The notes beneath the pieces were generated by a model. It had not been told where the DNA came from, did not search any database, and was given only the letters and a program-made list of their open reading frames with translations. This document shows, one piece after another, positions 1 to 8,945 of a stretch of DNA of 64,000 nucleotides (within the stretch, counting starts at the first letter, position 1; the number at the start of each line of letters is the position of its first letter). A program made the position numbers and the translations under genes. Source of the stretch: Kitasatospora atroaurantiaca (GTDB lineage Bacteria; Actinomycetota; Actinomycetes; Streptomycetales; Streptomycetaceae); assembly GCF_007828955.1 (NCBI RefSeq), contig NZ_VIVR01000001.1:620001-684000 (forward strand), in the 5' to 3' direction.

Positions 1-1469
1 AACCCGCGACATGTCTCGCAGGCGGCGAAATGCTCCAGGCAGTCGGCCACCATCCGGTCGTAGCCGGCGCGGTCGCGGCACCTGGCCCGTACCGAGAACA
101 CCTCGCTCGCGGTGGCGGTAGCGGTAGCGGTCTGCTCGGCTCCGTCGGTCAGCAGCGGGTTGAGCGAGTTGAGCACCGGATCGCAGTAGAGGTCGCCCGG
201 GGCGCAGTCGGCGTCTCGAGCGAGGTTGTCGAGGAGGAGCGATGACTGGTATCGGCCCTGATACACCTGCCAGATCAGTTGCCGGCCGGCCAACAGCAGA
301 GGCCACATCGACCCATGGTCGATTGCCCAGGCCAGCACGTCCACACAGAAGCGTCCCAGCGGGCCCGCACTGTCCACGCCCTGGTGCGCGGCGACGATGG
401 AGAACAGGTTGTACGCCTCGTTGGCGCAGTTGTCATGGCGGCGGTCGAGCGCTTCGTGGGCGCACAGGGCCAGCAGTGACACGGCGTCGACCAGCGCGTC
501 ATCCGCAGGGCCGGTGTGGGTTCCCTCCAGCAGCGCGGCCAGGGCGAGAGGCCGGATCCCCGAATTGATCAGCCGGTACTTCAGCGCCCTCGACTCGTCA
601 GCGCCGAATTGCGGGCTCTTGGCCTTCTCGTGCAGCACATCCAGATATACGGCCTGAAGAGTGATCATCCAGTTGTCCATGACAAGGCGAGACGCCAGGT
701 CCTCGTGCTCCACGAGGCAATGCTGGACATATCCGGCGGTCAGCCTGGCGCAGTCCTCCATCACGCCCATCGCGCCCGAGACGAAATGGTAATAGTCCGG
801 GAACGTCCCGTAACAGCTGGCCATCGACTGCCCGCTCACACACCTCTGGCACAGGACAGTGTTGTCGAGCTGGCACCACGCCCACCCGTAGCCGATCTCG
901 GCGAACGCCGCCATGGTCGGTGTTCTCGGCATCGGTACGGCGGCGGAGGCGACCATGAGCAGCGCCTCCGCCCGAGGGACCAGCCCTCGCCTTGGCGGAC
1001 AGCTCCTGGGTAACCGCCCCAGCTCAGGCAAGGTCATCGCCTTGTCCGCGGTGTTCTCGCCGGCGAGAACACCGGCAGCAGCGGGGTCGTAGGCGCCGGC
1101 GCGTGAACCGTCCGGCGCCGTGTCGAGGGTGTGGAGCATGCCCGAGCTCAGCAAGGCACCGGCCTCCTGTGCTTTCAAGGCGACAACGTCCCCGGTCGGG
1201 CTGTGCTCGTCGTGCCCGCCACATCCACCGCATCGCGGCGGCTCGGACAGCGCTGTCGCGGCGGCGCGGCGGAGGAAAGCCCTCCGGCAGGCCGAACATT
1301 CGGCCTCCACCACGACATGGCACTTGTCACGCTCGATGGCGCCGCTCCCCCAGATCCGCCGCCGTTGAGGCAGCTCCTCCACATCGGCAACCAGTTCCTC
1401 GAAGTCGACCTCACCCTGGTCGGACAGTTCGTAGAGCGCGCCGAAGAGTCCCTTCCGCGGTGGCACCAT
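1..1469 (-). CDS. Unrecognised protein with zinc-ribbon-like Cys pairs; C terminus beyond left edge
   Basis: A single open frame runs on the minus strand from an ATG at 1469 through the left edge, so at least 489 residues are present and the end is missing. I do not recognise the family. Cys pairs at residues 58/61 (ECSACRR) and 80/83 (RCGGCGG) have zinc-ribbon spacing, and a third pair (CQRC) lies near residue 206. The second half reads as mostly alpha-helical by eye, with a polar stretch LDRRHDNCANEAYN near residue 345. Third codon positions are largely G/C, as in a real gene. A GTG at 1481 with GGAGG four bases upstream is an alternative start. The frame contains a TTA leucine codon (1013-1011), which in Streptomyces can make expression depend on the bldA tRNA. 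It is divergent from the FAD enzyme at 1892; a shared pathway is only a guess. Confidence 0.6.
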   Translation of the reverse strand, partial: MVPPRKGLFGALYELSDQGEVDFEELVADVEELPQRRRIWGSGAIERDKCHVVVEAECSACRRAFLRRAAATALSEPPRCGGCGGHDEHSPTGDVVALKAQEAGALLSSGMLHTLDTAPDGSRAGAYDPAAAGVLAGENTADKAMTLPELGRLPRSCPPRRGLVPRAEALLMVASAAVPMPRTPTMAAFAEIGYGWAWCQLDNTVLCQRCVSGQSMASCYGTFPDYYHFVSGAMGVMEDCARLTAGYVQHCLVEHEDLASRLVMDNWMITLQAVYLDVLHEKAKSPQFGADESRALKYRLINSGIRPLALAALLEGTHTGPADDALVDAVSLLALCAHEALDRRHDNCANEAYNLFSIVAAHQGVDSAGPLGRFCVDVLAWAIDHGSMWPLLLAGRQLIWQVYQGRYQSSLLLDNLARDADCAPGDLYCDPVLNSLNPLLTDGAEQTATATATASEVFSVRARCRDRAGYDRMVADCLEHFAACETCRG

Positions 1470-1481
1470 ATGTGAGGACAC

Positions 1482-1891
1482 GAAGCCTCCATGAATGCGA
1501 CGGCATGTCAACGCCAGCGCGCAGCACACCTGAGGCCACGAAGCCGGCAGAGCAGACAGGTACCCCGGAGCAGCTGAACCACACCGATGAACCGGTTAGC
1601 AGCCTGTCCTGACAGATCGTACAGGGACGTCCGAAAGGCGGGCTCCGGCTTTCGTGGGGCGATGCCCGGCGGACCTCCGCAGGGCGAGGCCCGTGCTCGC
1701 CCCCGTCAGTGTCTCGGCGGAGGTGCGCCCGGAGCGCATCGGAGCCCATCGGGGCGCCCCGCCACGGATTCGCTCCGCGGCGCGACTCGCGCGCGGGACG
1801 CGGTCTCGCTTCTCGGCCGCACTCGACGGGATGGGCCGTCCGGTCAACGGGCAGGCTGCAGCCCAAGGCTGAATGACTGGGAGTGGGCGCC
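1482..1891. other. Intergenic region between divergent genes
   Basis: About 400 bases between the unrecognised minus-strand gene and the FAD oxidoreductase. It must hold both promoters, but I see no convincing -35/-10 pair or clear palindrome. Open frames here have no recognisable protein content. Confidence 0.4.
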
Positions 1892-3307
1892 ATGACGCGA
1901 GCGGTTGTGGTTGGGGGCAGTATCGCCGGGCTACTGGCGGCGGCCGCGTTGGCCGGGGCGTTCGACGAGGTCCTGGTGTTGGAGCGGGACCGGCTGGGGG
2001 CGGACGAGGGGTTTCGTCCGGGGGTGCCGCAGGCGCGCCACGTGCACGGGATGCTGCTGCGCGGGGCTCAGGCGGTCGAGCGGCTGCTGCCCGGCATGCA
2101 GGAGGAGCTTAGGGCGGACGGGGCGGCGGTGGTCGACATGGGGGAACAGCTCCTGGTATCGAACCAGGGGCAGGTGACCCCACCTCAGACGCTCGGGCTG
2201 CCGTTGCAGCTGTTCAGTCGGAACTTTCTGGAGACGAGGATGCGGGACAGGGTCAAGGCCCTGCCCGGAGTGACGGTGCAGGACGCCATGTCGGTGACCG
2301 GGCTCTGCGCGGCGCAGGACGGGGGGCGGATCACCGGAGTGACCGCCCTGGCCGACGGGGAGTCGGATGCGTCGGCCGAGGTGATCGACGCCGACCTGGT
2401 GGTCGATGCCAGCGGGCGAACCTCACGGGCCGCCGACTGGCTTGGTGCGCTGGGGTATCCGGCGCCCGATGAAGTCGTGGTCGATGCCGGGCAGTCGTAT
2501 GTCACCGCGTGGCTTGACCGGCACGACGCGCTGTCGGACACCGGGGGCGGGGTCTACGAGATCGGGCAGAACATGGCTCACGGCCGGGGCGGCGTGGGCG
2601 TGGCCATCCAGGGCAGCCAGGTCCAGGTGCTGCTGTTCGGGCGCGGCGCGGACCAGCCGTCAACCGACCCGGCGGAGTTCCGGGCACAGGCCCGGCGGCT
2701 CGGTTCGGCGACGATCACCGCGCTGGCCGAGGCGGTCGGCCCCGGGACGCCGATCTACACCTATGCGAAGCTCATCAACCGCCGTCGGCTCTACCACCGG
2801 ATGCCGCGCTGGCCGGAGCGGTTCGTGGTCGTGGGCGACGGACTGTGCATGTTCAACCCCGTCTACGGGCAGGGGATGACGGTTGCTGCCATGCAGGCGG
2901 AGGACCTCCGGACCGGGGCCGCCGGACTGCTGCGTGATCCGGGCAGGACCCGCGCACTCCAGCGTCGGCTCGCTCGCCGTACCTCGGTGCCGTGGCTGCT
3001 CGCGACAGCGCAGGACTCGCGGTGGACGGAACGGCCCTCGTTGCTGAGCCCGTTCTGCGACTGGCTGCTGGAACGGATGGTGACCCGCATAGCGGGAAGC
3101 CGACAGCTGCACAAGGCGTTTCTGCAGATCCTCCAGTTGCTCAGGCCGACCGCGCTGGCCAACCCGCGCGCTCTGTACGCGCTGCTCCGCCCGAGGCCCA
3201 CCCACCGGACCGAGGGCGAGCCGGCCGAGCGGCCCTTCGGGGGCTCATCCTGGCGCCGCGACCATACCTCTGGTGACCAGGGATCCCCGGAGCGTACGGT
3301 CGAGTAG
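1892..3307 (+). CDS. FAD-dependent oxidoreductase (PHBH-fold monooxygenase/epoxidase type)
   Basis: A 471-residue flavoprotein. The N-terminal Rossmann motif GGSIAG (residues 8-13) follows VVV, and the ribose-binding Glu of VLERD closes the first beta-alpha-beta unit. Near residue 310 the second FAD motif reads VVGDGLCMFNPVYGQGM, the GD-plus-P-x-x-GQGM signature of the 2-polyprenyl hydroxylase/squalene-epoxidase-like class. These enzymes oxidise a hydrophobic or aromatic substrate with O2 and NAD(P)H; the substrate cannot be told from sequence. The start chosen is ATG 1892, with GGGAG eight bases upstream; an in-frame GTG at 1883 would add three residues. No ferredoxin or reductase partner is adjacent. 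The only close neighbour is the divergent unknown gene. Confidence 0.85.
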   Translation: MTRAVVVGGSIAGLLAAAALAGAFDEVLVLERDRLGADEGFRPGVPQARHVHGMLLRGAQAVERLLPGMQEELRADGAAVVDMGEQLLVSNQGQVTPPQTLGLPLQLFSRNFLETRMRDRVKALPGVTVQDAMSVTGLCAAQDGGRITGVTALADGESDASAEVIDADLVVDASGRTSRAADWLGALGYPAPDEVVVDAGQSYVTAWLDRHDALSDTGGGVYEIGQNMAHGRGGVGVAIQGSQVQVLLFGRGADQPSTDPAEFRAQARRLGSATITALAEAVGPGTPIYTYAKLINRRRLYHRMPRWPERFVVVGDGLCMFNPVYGQGMTVAAMQAEDLRTGAAGLLRDPGRTRALQRRLARRTSVPWLLATAQDSRWTERPSLLSPFCDWLLERMVTRIAGSRQLHKAFLQILQLLRPTALANPRALYALLRPRPTHRTEGEPAERPFGGSSWRRDHTSGDQGSPERTVE

Positions 3308-3342
3308 TCCCAGGTGGGCAAAGCTCCGCGAGGTGCTGCTCC

Positions 3343-3575
3343 ATGACCGCCACAGCCAAGGTTCTCCGAGCGCGAGGCACGCCGCGTCGCGTCACCAAGG
3401 AGGCCCGCGAACAGAACTGGCATAAGCCGAGTTTCGTCAAGGAACTCCTCCTCGGCCGCTTCCGCTCCCCGAACCGACAGCGGAGCGGACCCGCGAGGAG
3501 TTCCTCGCCGGGCTGCACAAGATCGACGGAGCGGCGATCGAGCGCGACGTGAAGGGCCCGGACGAGGTGTCAAGG
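3343..3575 (+). pseudogene. Remnant of acyl-CoA dehydrogenase N terminus
   Basis: The first about 41 codons from ATG 3343 read like the N terminus of Streptomyces acyl-CoA dehydrogenases (TPRRVTKEAREQNWHKPSF followed by KELLLGRFR). The similarity then jumps to another frame (ERTREEFLAGLHKI, DGAAIERDVKGPDEVSR) and ends near 3575. No catalytic FAD or acyl-CoA domain follows. At least one frameshift and loss of more than 80% of the gene make this a clear remnant. Family assignment is from memory of the conserved N-terminal block, not from a search. Confidence 0.7.
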
Positions 3576-3939
3576 ACCCACTCCGTATCCCTCGCCCGGT
3601 GGGCCGCCGTCAGGTCGCGGAGGCGTACGCAGCCTCGGGCGCCGATCACTCGTCGAGTGTCTCAGCGTCAGTCCCAACCCCGCACCTGGTCGCCCATCGG
3701 CCAGAGCGATCCCCGTGGCTGCGGCGCCACCCTCTGGGCGTCCACCATGCGGCCCGGGATTCCGCGCCCCTGACTCCCCGCCACCACCCGGCACGGTCCA
3801 CACTGCGCGATCCTCAGCGCGCGGGAGCCTGTCCGCCGATTTCCGTCCGGGCCCGGCCGTGGCGGCAGTACCTTCTGAGAAGCAGCTTTCGTGACCGTGC
3901 GTCAGTTCTTTACGTCGGCCGCGGAAGAAGGAGTCGCCG
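3576..3939. other. No recognisable gene (decayed DNA)
   Basis: About 360 bases after the acyl-CoA dehydrogenase stub. All frames give low-complexity Arg/Pro/Ser-rich translations. I see no gene, hairpin terminator or repeat here. Confidence 0.4.
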
Positions 3940-4016
3940 GTGCCGTTGAAGCACCTGGTCGTGGTGGTGCCGGGCATCGGCGGAAGCGTCCTGCGGACAC
4001 CAGCTGGAGCACCGCG
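3940..4016 (+). pseudogene. N-terminal stub of a lipase/LCAT-like gene
   Basis: A GTG at 3940 with a good ribosome-binding site (GAAGGAG, six bases upstream) starts the sequence VPLKHLVVVVPGIGGSVL, the conserved opening beta-strand and oxyanion segment of lecithin:cholesterol-acyltransferase-like lipases and esterases. After about 25 codons the frame loses all family resemblance, and no GxSxG nucleophile motif follows. The intact translation signal next to a lost body suggests truncation by frameshift or deletion. Confidence 0.5.
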
Positions 4017-4633
4017 GGCGGGAATCTTGGGTACGGGCCCGGCCGGACCGTGCCTCCTGATGCAGTTCGAGGGTGACCAGCAGGTGCATCGCTGCGTCCG
4101 CCCACGGTGCCACCGCCGCGTCCGCGGTGTCAGTGGCCAGGGGCGTGGCGACCATCTGCACCAGCGCCGCGCCGGTGTGCGGCCCCGTGCGCCGCAGCGC
4201 CGAGGCCACATTGGGTTACTCCGACGATCGTCGCGTCGTGACTGGGGCTGGCACTCCCGGTCGTACCAGACCTGCACCTCGCCGGCAGCCCCGACGACGG
4301 CCTCTGGCAGTGGCTTCCCGTGGCCACGCCGTACACCCTCGTGCGCCGGGGTCAGGGGTTCCAGCCGGGTGTACCGGCCGTGGAGGACGACGGGCGCGGG
4401 GGCCGTGGTGCCATGCGCAGCGCGGCGTCGAGAGTGCGGCGACATTGGCAACCGTCGGCACCGCGGGGCGACCATAGGGTACGTGCACGGCCGCCCTCCC
4501 CGCTTCGAGATATCCGGCGGCGAGGTTGTTGCGGCAGGGACAGGCCACCAGGTGCACAACGCCGCACTGACCCGGCCGCGTTCACTTCAGCCACTCCGTC
4601 TTGGACCTGGGCCGTTCCTGCCGCGGCTCCGCA
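4017..4633. other. Decayed coding DNA, no intact gene
   Basis: Protein-like patches appear in changing frames. On the minus strand near 4557-4430 there is NNLAAGYLEAGRAAVHV, near 4400 LHGRYTRLEPLTPAH (like the start of a GNAT acetyltransferase), and near 4200-4070 TGPHTGAALVQMVATPLA. No frame is continuous through them, so this looks like one or more genes broken by several frameshifts. Assignment of any patch is weak. Confidence 0.35.
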
Positions 4634-5137
4634 TCAGCTGGCTGCCGTTCGCCGCCGCCTCTCCTCGGTTTCCTCTTGCTCCAGAAACAGGACGAGGAAC
4701 AACGCCAAGAGCAGGTCATCCGACAGCGAGCCATACTCATCAGGCAAGTTTACTCGGCGGGGACGATTCCCGAACTGATCGTAATCGAGAGTCATGGGAC
4801 CAATTTCGCGCACCCGGCTACCCATCCAATCGAAGGTGAGATCGTAGGGCCCAATCCGGTGCAGTCGATTACCCATCCGGTCATAGTCGAGAGCCCACTG
4901 CCCGGCGGTGCGAAGCCAGTTACCCATTCGGTCGTAGGTGAGTTCCACGCCCCCGACGGCCCTCAGCCGGTTCCCCAGCCGGTGGTACTGAAGAGTCCAT
5001 TGGCCGAGAGTGCGGGGCCGAGGGTCGAAACGCCCATACGTGAGCTCCCGATCGCCGATGGCTTTCAGCCGACTACCGAGGTGGTCGTACGTCAGATCCA
5101 CCCGCATGCAGTCCCCCGGACTCGGACCGATTCTCAT
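4634..5137 (-). CDS. Small protein made of seven 17-residue tyrosine/glycine repeats with hydrophobic tail
   Basis: A 167-residue protein. From about residue 12 it consists of seven tandem 17-residue units with consensus L-T-Y-D-R-x-G-N-R-L-R-x-I-G-x-x-x; clear units include LTYDRMGNWLRTAGQWA and LDYDRMGNRLHRIGPYD. The pattern recalls YD repeats of Rhs-type proteins but is shorter and ends without a toxin domain. After the repeats come a hydrophobic stretch (LLLALFLVLFL) and an acidic/basic tail (EQEETEERRRR). Start ATG 5137; an in-frame ATG at 5107 is possible. I do not know a function. The array suggests an extended beta structure that binds a partner. It stands alone between decayed DNA and a transport lipoprotein. 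Confidence 0.65.
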   Translation of the reverse strand: MRIGPSPGDCMRVDLTYDHLGSRLKAIGDRELTYGRFDPRPRTLGQWTLQYHRLGNRLRAVGGVELTYDRMGNWLRTAGQWALDYDRMGNRLHRIGPYDLTFDWMGSRVREIGPMTLDYDQFGNRPRRVNLPDEYGSLSDDLLLALFLVLFLEQEETEERRRRTAAS

Positions 5138-5387
5138 CGAGCAGTGTCACCGCCTCAGCGAGACGGTTGCACCCCCCTGACCAGTAACTTCATTCCCACT
5201 GCTGAGGCTACCGCCACCAAGCCAGCACGTCTCTTCGGGAGACGACACGGCAGTTGTTGAAGCATCATCAGAGCTCGAGCCGCAGGCGTGCCGGCTTCGT
5301 CGCCCATCCGGCGGTGCAGCCCGCGCGCCGCGCGTCCACCCCGCCGCTCAGCGGATGTAATGGTGCGGCCAACGAGGAGGATCTCCC

Positions 5388-7019
5388 GTGCCCGCAGCCA
5401 CCCGAGTGCGCTTGGCCGTGATCGCCGCGGCATCAATGGCCGTGATCGCCACCGGCTGCGCCAGCAACACCAGCACGGGCGGGGGCGGGGGCGGCGGCAT
5501 CGTACGGGCGACATGGGCCGACCCGCAGAACCCTCTGGAACCAGCGAACACCAACGAGGTCAATGGCGCCGCCGCCCTCAACATGATCTTCACCGGCCTG
5601 GTGTCGTACGACCCGAAGACCGCCCAGGCCCGCAATGCGATGGCCGAGTCGATCACCTCCCCGGACCAGCAGAACTGGACCGTCAAACTCAAACCGGGCT
5701 GGACGTTCAGCGACGGCAGCCCCGTGACGGCCGGCTCATACGTGGACGCCTGGAACTACGGAGCGCTCGCCACCAACAAGCAGGTCAACGCCAGCTTCTA
5801 CTCCTACGTCCAGGGCTACGGCGACGTCGCCCCCACCTCCGGTACGCCCACAGCCCAGAGCATGTCCGGGCTCAAGGTCGTCGACGACACCACCTTCACC
5901 GTCGCCCTGACCCAGAAGTTCTCCACCTGGCCGCAGACCCTCGGCTACGTCGCCTACTACCCGCTGCCCAGAGCCTTCTTCACCAACCACGCCGCCTACC
6001 TGGACAAGCCGATTGGCAACGGCCCGTACGTTATCGACAGCTGGCAACGCGCCAAGCAGATGCGGCTTCGGCCCAACCCCGGCTACAACGGCACCGAGAA
6101 GCCCAGGAACGGCGGCGTGGACCTCAAGGTCTACACCGACCCCAACGCCGCCTACGCCGACCTGCAAGCCGCCAACCTCGACGTCGACAACAACCTGCCC
6201 ACCAGCGCGCTGAAAACCGCCGCAAGCGACCTCAACGGCCGCTACCTCAACCAGCCCGCCGGCATCATCGACACCCTCAATTTCCCCCTCTACCGCCCGG
6301 AGTGGAACACCGACGCGGCCAAGCTGGTCCGTCAGGGCATCTCCATGGCCATCGACCGGCCCACCATCACCAAGGCCATTTTCAACAACACCCGAACCCC
6401 CGCCACCGACTTCACCTCTCCTGTCCTCGGCACCGCCGGCGGCTATCAGGCCGGCCTGTGCGGCGACGTCTGCCTGCTCAACGCGGACAAGGCCCGCTCG
6501 CTCATCCAGCAAGGCGGTGGCATCCCCGGCGGCCAACTGACCATCAGCTACAACGCCGATCAGCCCAACAAGCTGTGGGTCGACGCCATCTGCAACAGCA
6601 TCAACAACACCCTCGGCTCGACCAGTGCCTGCATCGGCCGCCCGGTCGGCACCTTCGCCGAGTACCTGGACCAGATCTTCAGCCAGCGGACCACCGGAGG
6701 GTTCATCGCCTTCTGGCAGATGGACTACCCGCTCATCCAGGACTTCCTCCAGCCCCTGTACACCGTCGGGGGCTCCGCGAACATCTCCCACTACAGCAAC
6801 GCGAACTTCGACACCCAGGTCGACAAGGCCAACGCCGACGCCGACCCAAAGAAGGCCGTCGCCGACTTCCAGAACGCCGAGAAGCTCCTCGTCCCCGACC
6901 TGCCGGCCATCCCCCTGTGGTACCGCAATGGCATCGCCGGCTTCTCCACCAAGGTCTCCAACGTCGCGCTCAACGCCTTTAGCGTCCCCGTCTACACCGA
7001 GATCACAGCCAAACGATAG
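5388..7019 (+). CDS. ABC transporter solute-binding lipoprotein, peptide/nickel family (SBP_bac_5)
   Basis: A 543-residue extracytoplasmic binding protein. The N terminus is a lipoprotein signal peptide (VRLAVIAAASMAVIATGCAS, Cys as lipidation site) followed by a Ser/Gly linker. The mature part has the family hallmarks: LEPANTNEVNGAAALNMIF near the front, TFSDGSPVTAGSYVDAWNY, then ISMAIDRPTITKAIF in the middle. Start is GTG 5388 with GAGGAGG ten to sixteen bases upstream. Such proteins capture oligopeptides or similar solutes for an ABC permease. No permease or ATPase gene is adjacent, so it is an orphan that would use a permease encoded elsewhere. Confidence 0.9.
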   Translation: MPAATRVRLAVIAAASMAVIATGCASNTSTGGGGGGGIVRATWADPQNPLEPANTNEVNGAAALNMIFTGLVSYDPKTAQARNAMAESITSPDQQNWTVKLKPGWTFSDGSPVTAGSYVDAWNYGALATNKQVNASFYSYVQGYGDVAPTSGTPTAQSMSGLKVVDDTTFTVALTQKFSTWPQTLGYVAYYPLPRAFFTNHAAYLDKPIGNGPYVIDSWQRAKQMRLRPNPGYNGTEKPRNGGVDLKVYTDPNAAYADLQAANLDVDNNLPTSALKTAASDLNGRYLNQPAGIIDTLNFPLYRPEWNTDAAKLVRQGISMAIDRPTITKAIFNNTRTPATDFTSPVLGTAGGYQAGLCGDVCLLNADKARSLIQQGGGIPGGQLTISYNADQPNKLWVDAICNSINNTLGSTSACIGRPVGTFAEYLDQIFSQRTTGGFIAFWQMDYPLIQDFLQPLYTVGGSANISHYSNANFDTQVDKANADADPKKAVADFQNAEKLLVPDLPAIPLWYRNGIAGFSTKVSNVALNAFSVPVYTEITAKR

Positions 7020-7336
7020 GACTCGGTAGCGTCTGACCTGCCCAGCATGCCAACGGAATTGGCCGGCAGGACCGCATTGGCACAACGCCAGATGCGATAC
7101 CTGGTTTTCCCCCGTGACAGGGCTACACCCAACGCGGTGGGCTCGGTTCCCGACGGCTGGTGGCGCGAGCGCAGGGACGCGGCGGAACGGCTGCGCGCCG
7201 CGCTGGGCCACGGTGGCCGAGCGAGGCCCGCCGGACCGGACCGACGAATCGGAGTGGCACGGACCAACCCGGAAGCCACCTCCATCCCAGCCGGACGATG
7301 TTCGCCGGGTTGCCGCCTCCAGGGGCACCGCCCGGC
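7020..7336. other. No recognisable gene
   Basis: About 300 bases downstream of the binding-protein gene. A short plus-strand patch (WRERRDAAERLRAAL) looks protein-like but has no start, context or continuation. No terminator hairpin was found. Confidence 0.4.
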
Positions 7337-7498
7337 CTACCTCCCGTGCCGCGCCCGGTGAGCGGCGATCAGGTCGCGGTACCAGACGTAGGACGCCTTC
7401 GGCGTCCGCCGCTGCGTCGCGAAGTCGACGTGGACCAGGCCCAATCTCTGACTCAACCCCTCAGCCCGTCGAACACCCTGTCATCCTATTCGCCTGCC
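7337..7498 (-). pseudogene. Decayed 3' end of a GH1 beta-glucosidase gene (copy A)
   Basis: Minus-strand translation gives about 40 residues ending in a stop: RAEGLSQRLGLVHVDF, then [26 protein letters not shown]. This matches the C terminus of the intact beta-glucosidase at 20202-21557. Upstream of RAEG the homology continues only as damaged DNA, and the active-site part is absent. The damaged junction (CTCAGCCCGTCGAACACCCT and onward to 7498) is shared base for base with the copy at 14399-14560. Confidence 0.85.
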
Positions 7499-8033
7499 AG
7501 ACTCAGGCCGCACGGGCGGACCGCAGCCGCAGGTCCCGCAGGGGCGGGCCGCCTGCCCCCGTCGAACAGATATCCGATAGATGTTCACCAGTCCAAATCG
7601 CGCAGGTCAGGGCCTATCTCGTCCGCCCCGCATGACGCCTGATGCCATCTCATGACAGCCATTCTGCGTGAGAGCCGTGATACCTCGTGACGCCTGATCC
7701 GAACGCGTCCGCGCCCACGGCCCCATCTTCGTCCACCGAGGCCGCTACGATCCGGAGCTGTCACAGGCGTCCTCACCACGACCAAGACCCGCAGCAGCAA
7801 GACCCGGGCCACCTTCTCCCCACGCGTCGCCACCGCCCTGCGGCGTCGCACCGCGGAGAAGACCCAAGCGTCGATTCGGGAACTCCGCGGCGGTCTCGGC
7901 CGGCGTAGTTCTGGGCGGCGAGTTCGATGAGGCGCTCGCGGAGTATCCCGCCTGCAGACCGTGGACGTCGCGGACCTTGAGGCGGCTGAACAGCACACTT
8001 CCTCTGCAGCGAGCTGGGCACGTCGTCGCCCTT
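7499..8033. other. No recognisable gene
   Basis: About 530 bases between the beta-glucosidase remnant and the universal stress protein gene. A minus-strand patch near 7980-7900 (LRERLIELAAQNYAGRD) looks protein-like but crosses frames. I cannot support a gene here. Confidence 0.4.
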
Positions 8034-8942
8034 TCAGCCTGATGCCCCTCGCGTGAGTCCGCCGGGCCCGACCGGCCCCGGCACGGTGACGACAGGACAC
8101 CGAGCGTGATGCAGAACGCCCTGGCCGACGGACCCGAGCAGCTGGCCGGTGAAACCCCCGGCACCCCGCGCGCCGACGACCAGGGCCAGGGCATGCTTGG
8201 AGGCCTCGGCCAGGACGGCCACCGGATGTCCGCGCACCACCTCGTGCTTGAGCTCCACCTCGGGGTAGGGCTCCCGCCGCCCGGCCGCTGTCTCCGCGAG
8301 CACCCGGCGGGACTCCTGCTCCGCCCGGTCCTCATCAGCCACCGAGAGGTGCGAAGGGTTCCAGGCGTACAGAGCGCGCAGCTCGGCGCCCCGCAGTGCC
8401 GCAGCTTCGAAGGCGTAGTCCACGGCGTCCTTTGACGTTCGGCTGCCGTCCACGCCGACGACGACGTACGCCGGTTGCTGGGTGATGTGCTCCGGGTCCC
8501 GGACGACTACCACCGGGCAGCCCGCGGACGCGATCAGCGGCAGAGTCACCGCCCCGGAGTGGAACAGGTCCCGGACGCCGGAGAGCGGTCGTGAGCCGAT
8601 GACCAGCACCACGGCCCGCTCGGCCTGCCTGTTCAGTACCTCGGCCGGGTCCCCGTCGATGATCCGGGCTGTCACCTGCAGGGCGGGGTGGCGTTCCCCG
8701 ATGAAGCGGGCCGCCTCGTCGAGCGCGTGCTCACCTGCGGTACGGAGCAGTTGGGCACGATCGTGGAGTTCGGGCCAGAGCCGGGGCCAGATGCCCTCGC
8801 GGGTCACGGGTTTCCACGCCTGCACGACATGCACTGGCAGGTGGCGCCGATTCGCCTCATCGGCGGCCCAGGCGAGCACCATGCGGCTGGGGTGTTCGGG
8901 ATCGACGCCGACCACTACGGGACGTTGTCCGTCGGGACTCAT
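8034..8942 (-). CDS. Universal stress protein, two tandem Usp domains
   Basis: A cytoplasmic 302-residue tandem UspA-family protein. Domain 1 starts PVVVGVDPEHPSRMVLAWA and carries the nucleotide-site run GSRPLSGVRDLFHSGAVT. Domain 2 starts AYVVVGVDGSRTSKDAVDYA and ends with GARGAGGFTGQLLGSVGQGV, close to the ATP-binding G-x2-G-x9-G-S/T motif. Such proteins bind ATP and act in survival under nutrient, redox or hypoxic stress; their targets are mostly unknown. Start is the second of two adjacent ATGs (8942), seven bases from GGAGG; the first (8945) is too close to it. The gene stands alone on the minus strand. Confidence 0.9.
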   Translation of the reverse strand: MSPDGQRPVVVGVDPEHPSRMVLAWAADEANRRHLPVHVVQAWKPVTREGIWPRLWPELHDRAQLLRTAGEHALDEAARFIGERHPALQVTARIIDGDPAEVLNRQAERAVVLVIGSRPLSGVRDLFHSGAVTLPLIASAGCPVVVVRDPEHITQQPAYVVVGVDGSRTSKDAVDYAFEAAALRGAELRALYAWNPSHLSVADEDRAEQESRRVLAETAAGRREPYPEVELKHEVVRGHPVAVLAEASKHALALVVGARGAGGFTGQLLGSVGQGVLHHARCPVVTVPGPVGPGGLTRGASG

Positions 8943-8945
8943 CAT

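Noticed and set aside
1..1469. Idea that the unknown protein is a class I terpene synthase
   Set aside because: Its helical body and a polar segment with Asp/Asn/Glu are suggestive, but no DDxxD or NSE triad with correct spacing is present.
4634..5137. Repeat protein as fragment of a large Rhs/YD toxin
   Set aside because: It has its own start and stop, a complete hydrophobic tail and no Rhs core or toxin sequence nearby.
5736..7328. A 530-codon minus-strand open frame opposite the solute-binding protein
   Set aside because: Low-complexity Val/Gly/Asp translation with no family motif, antisense to a clear lipoprotein gene.
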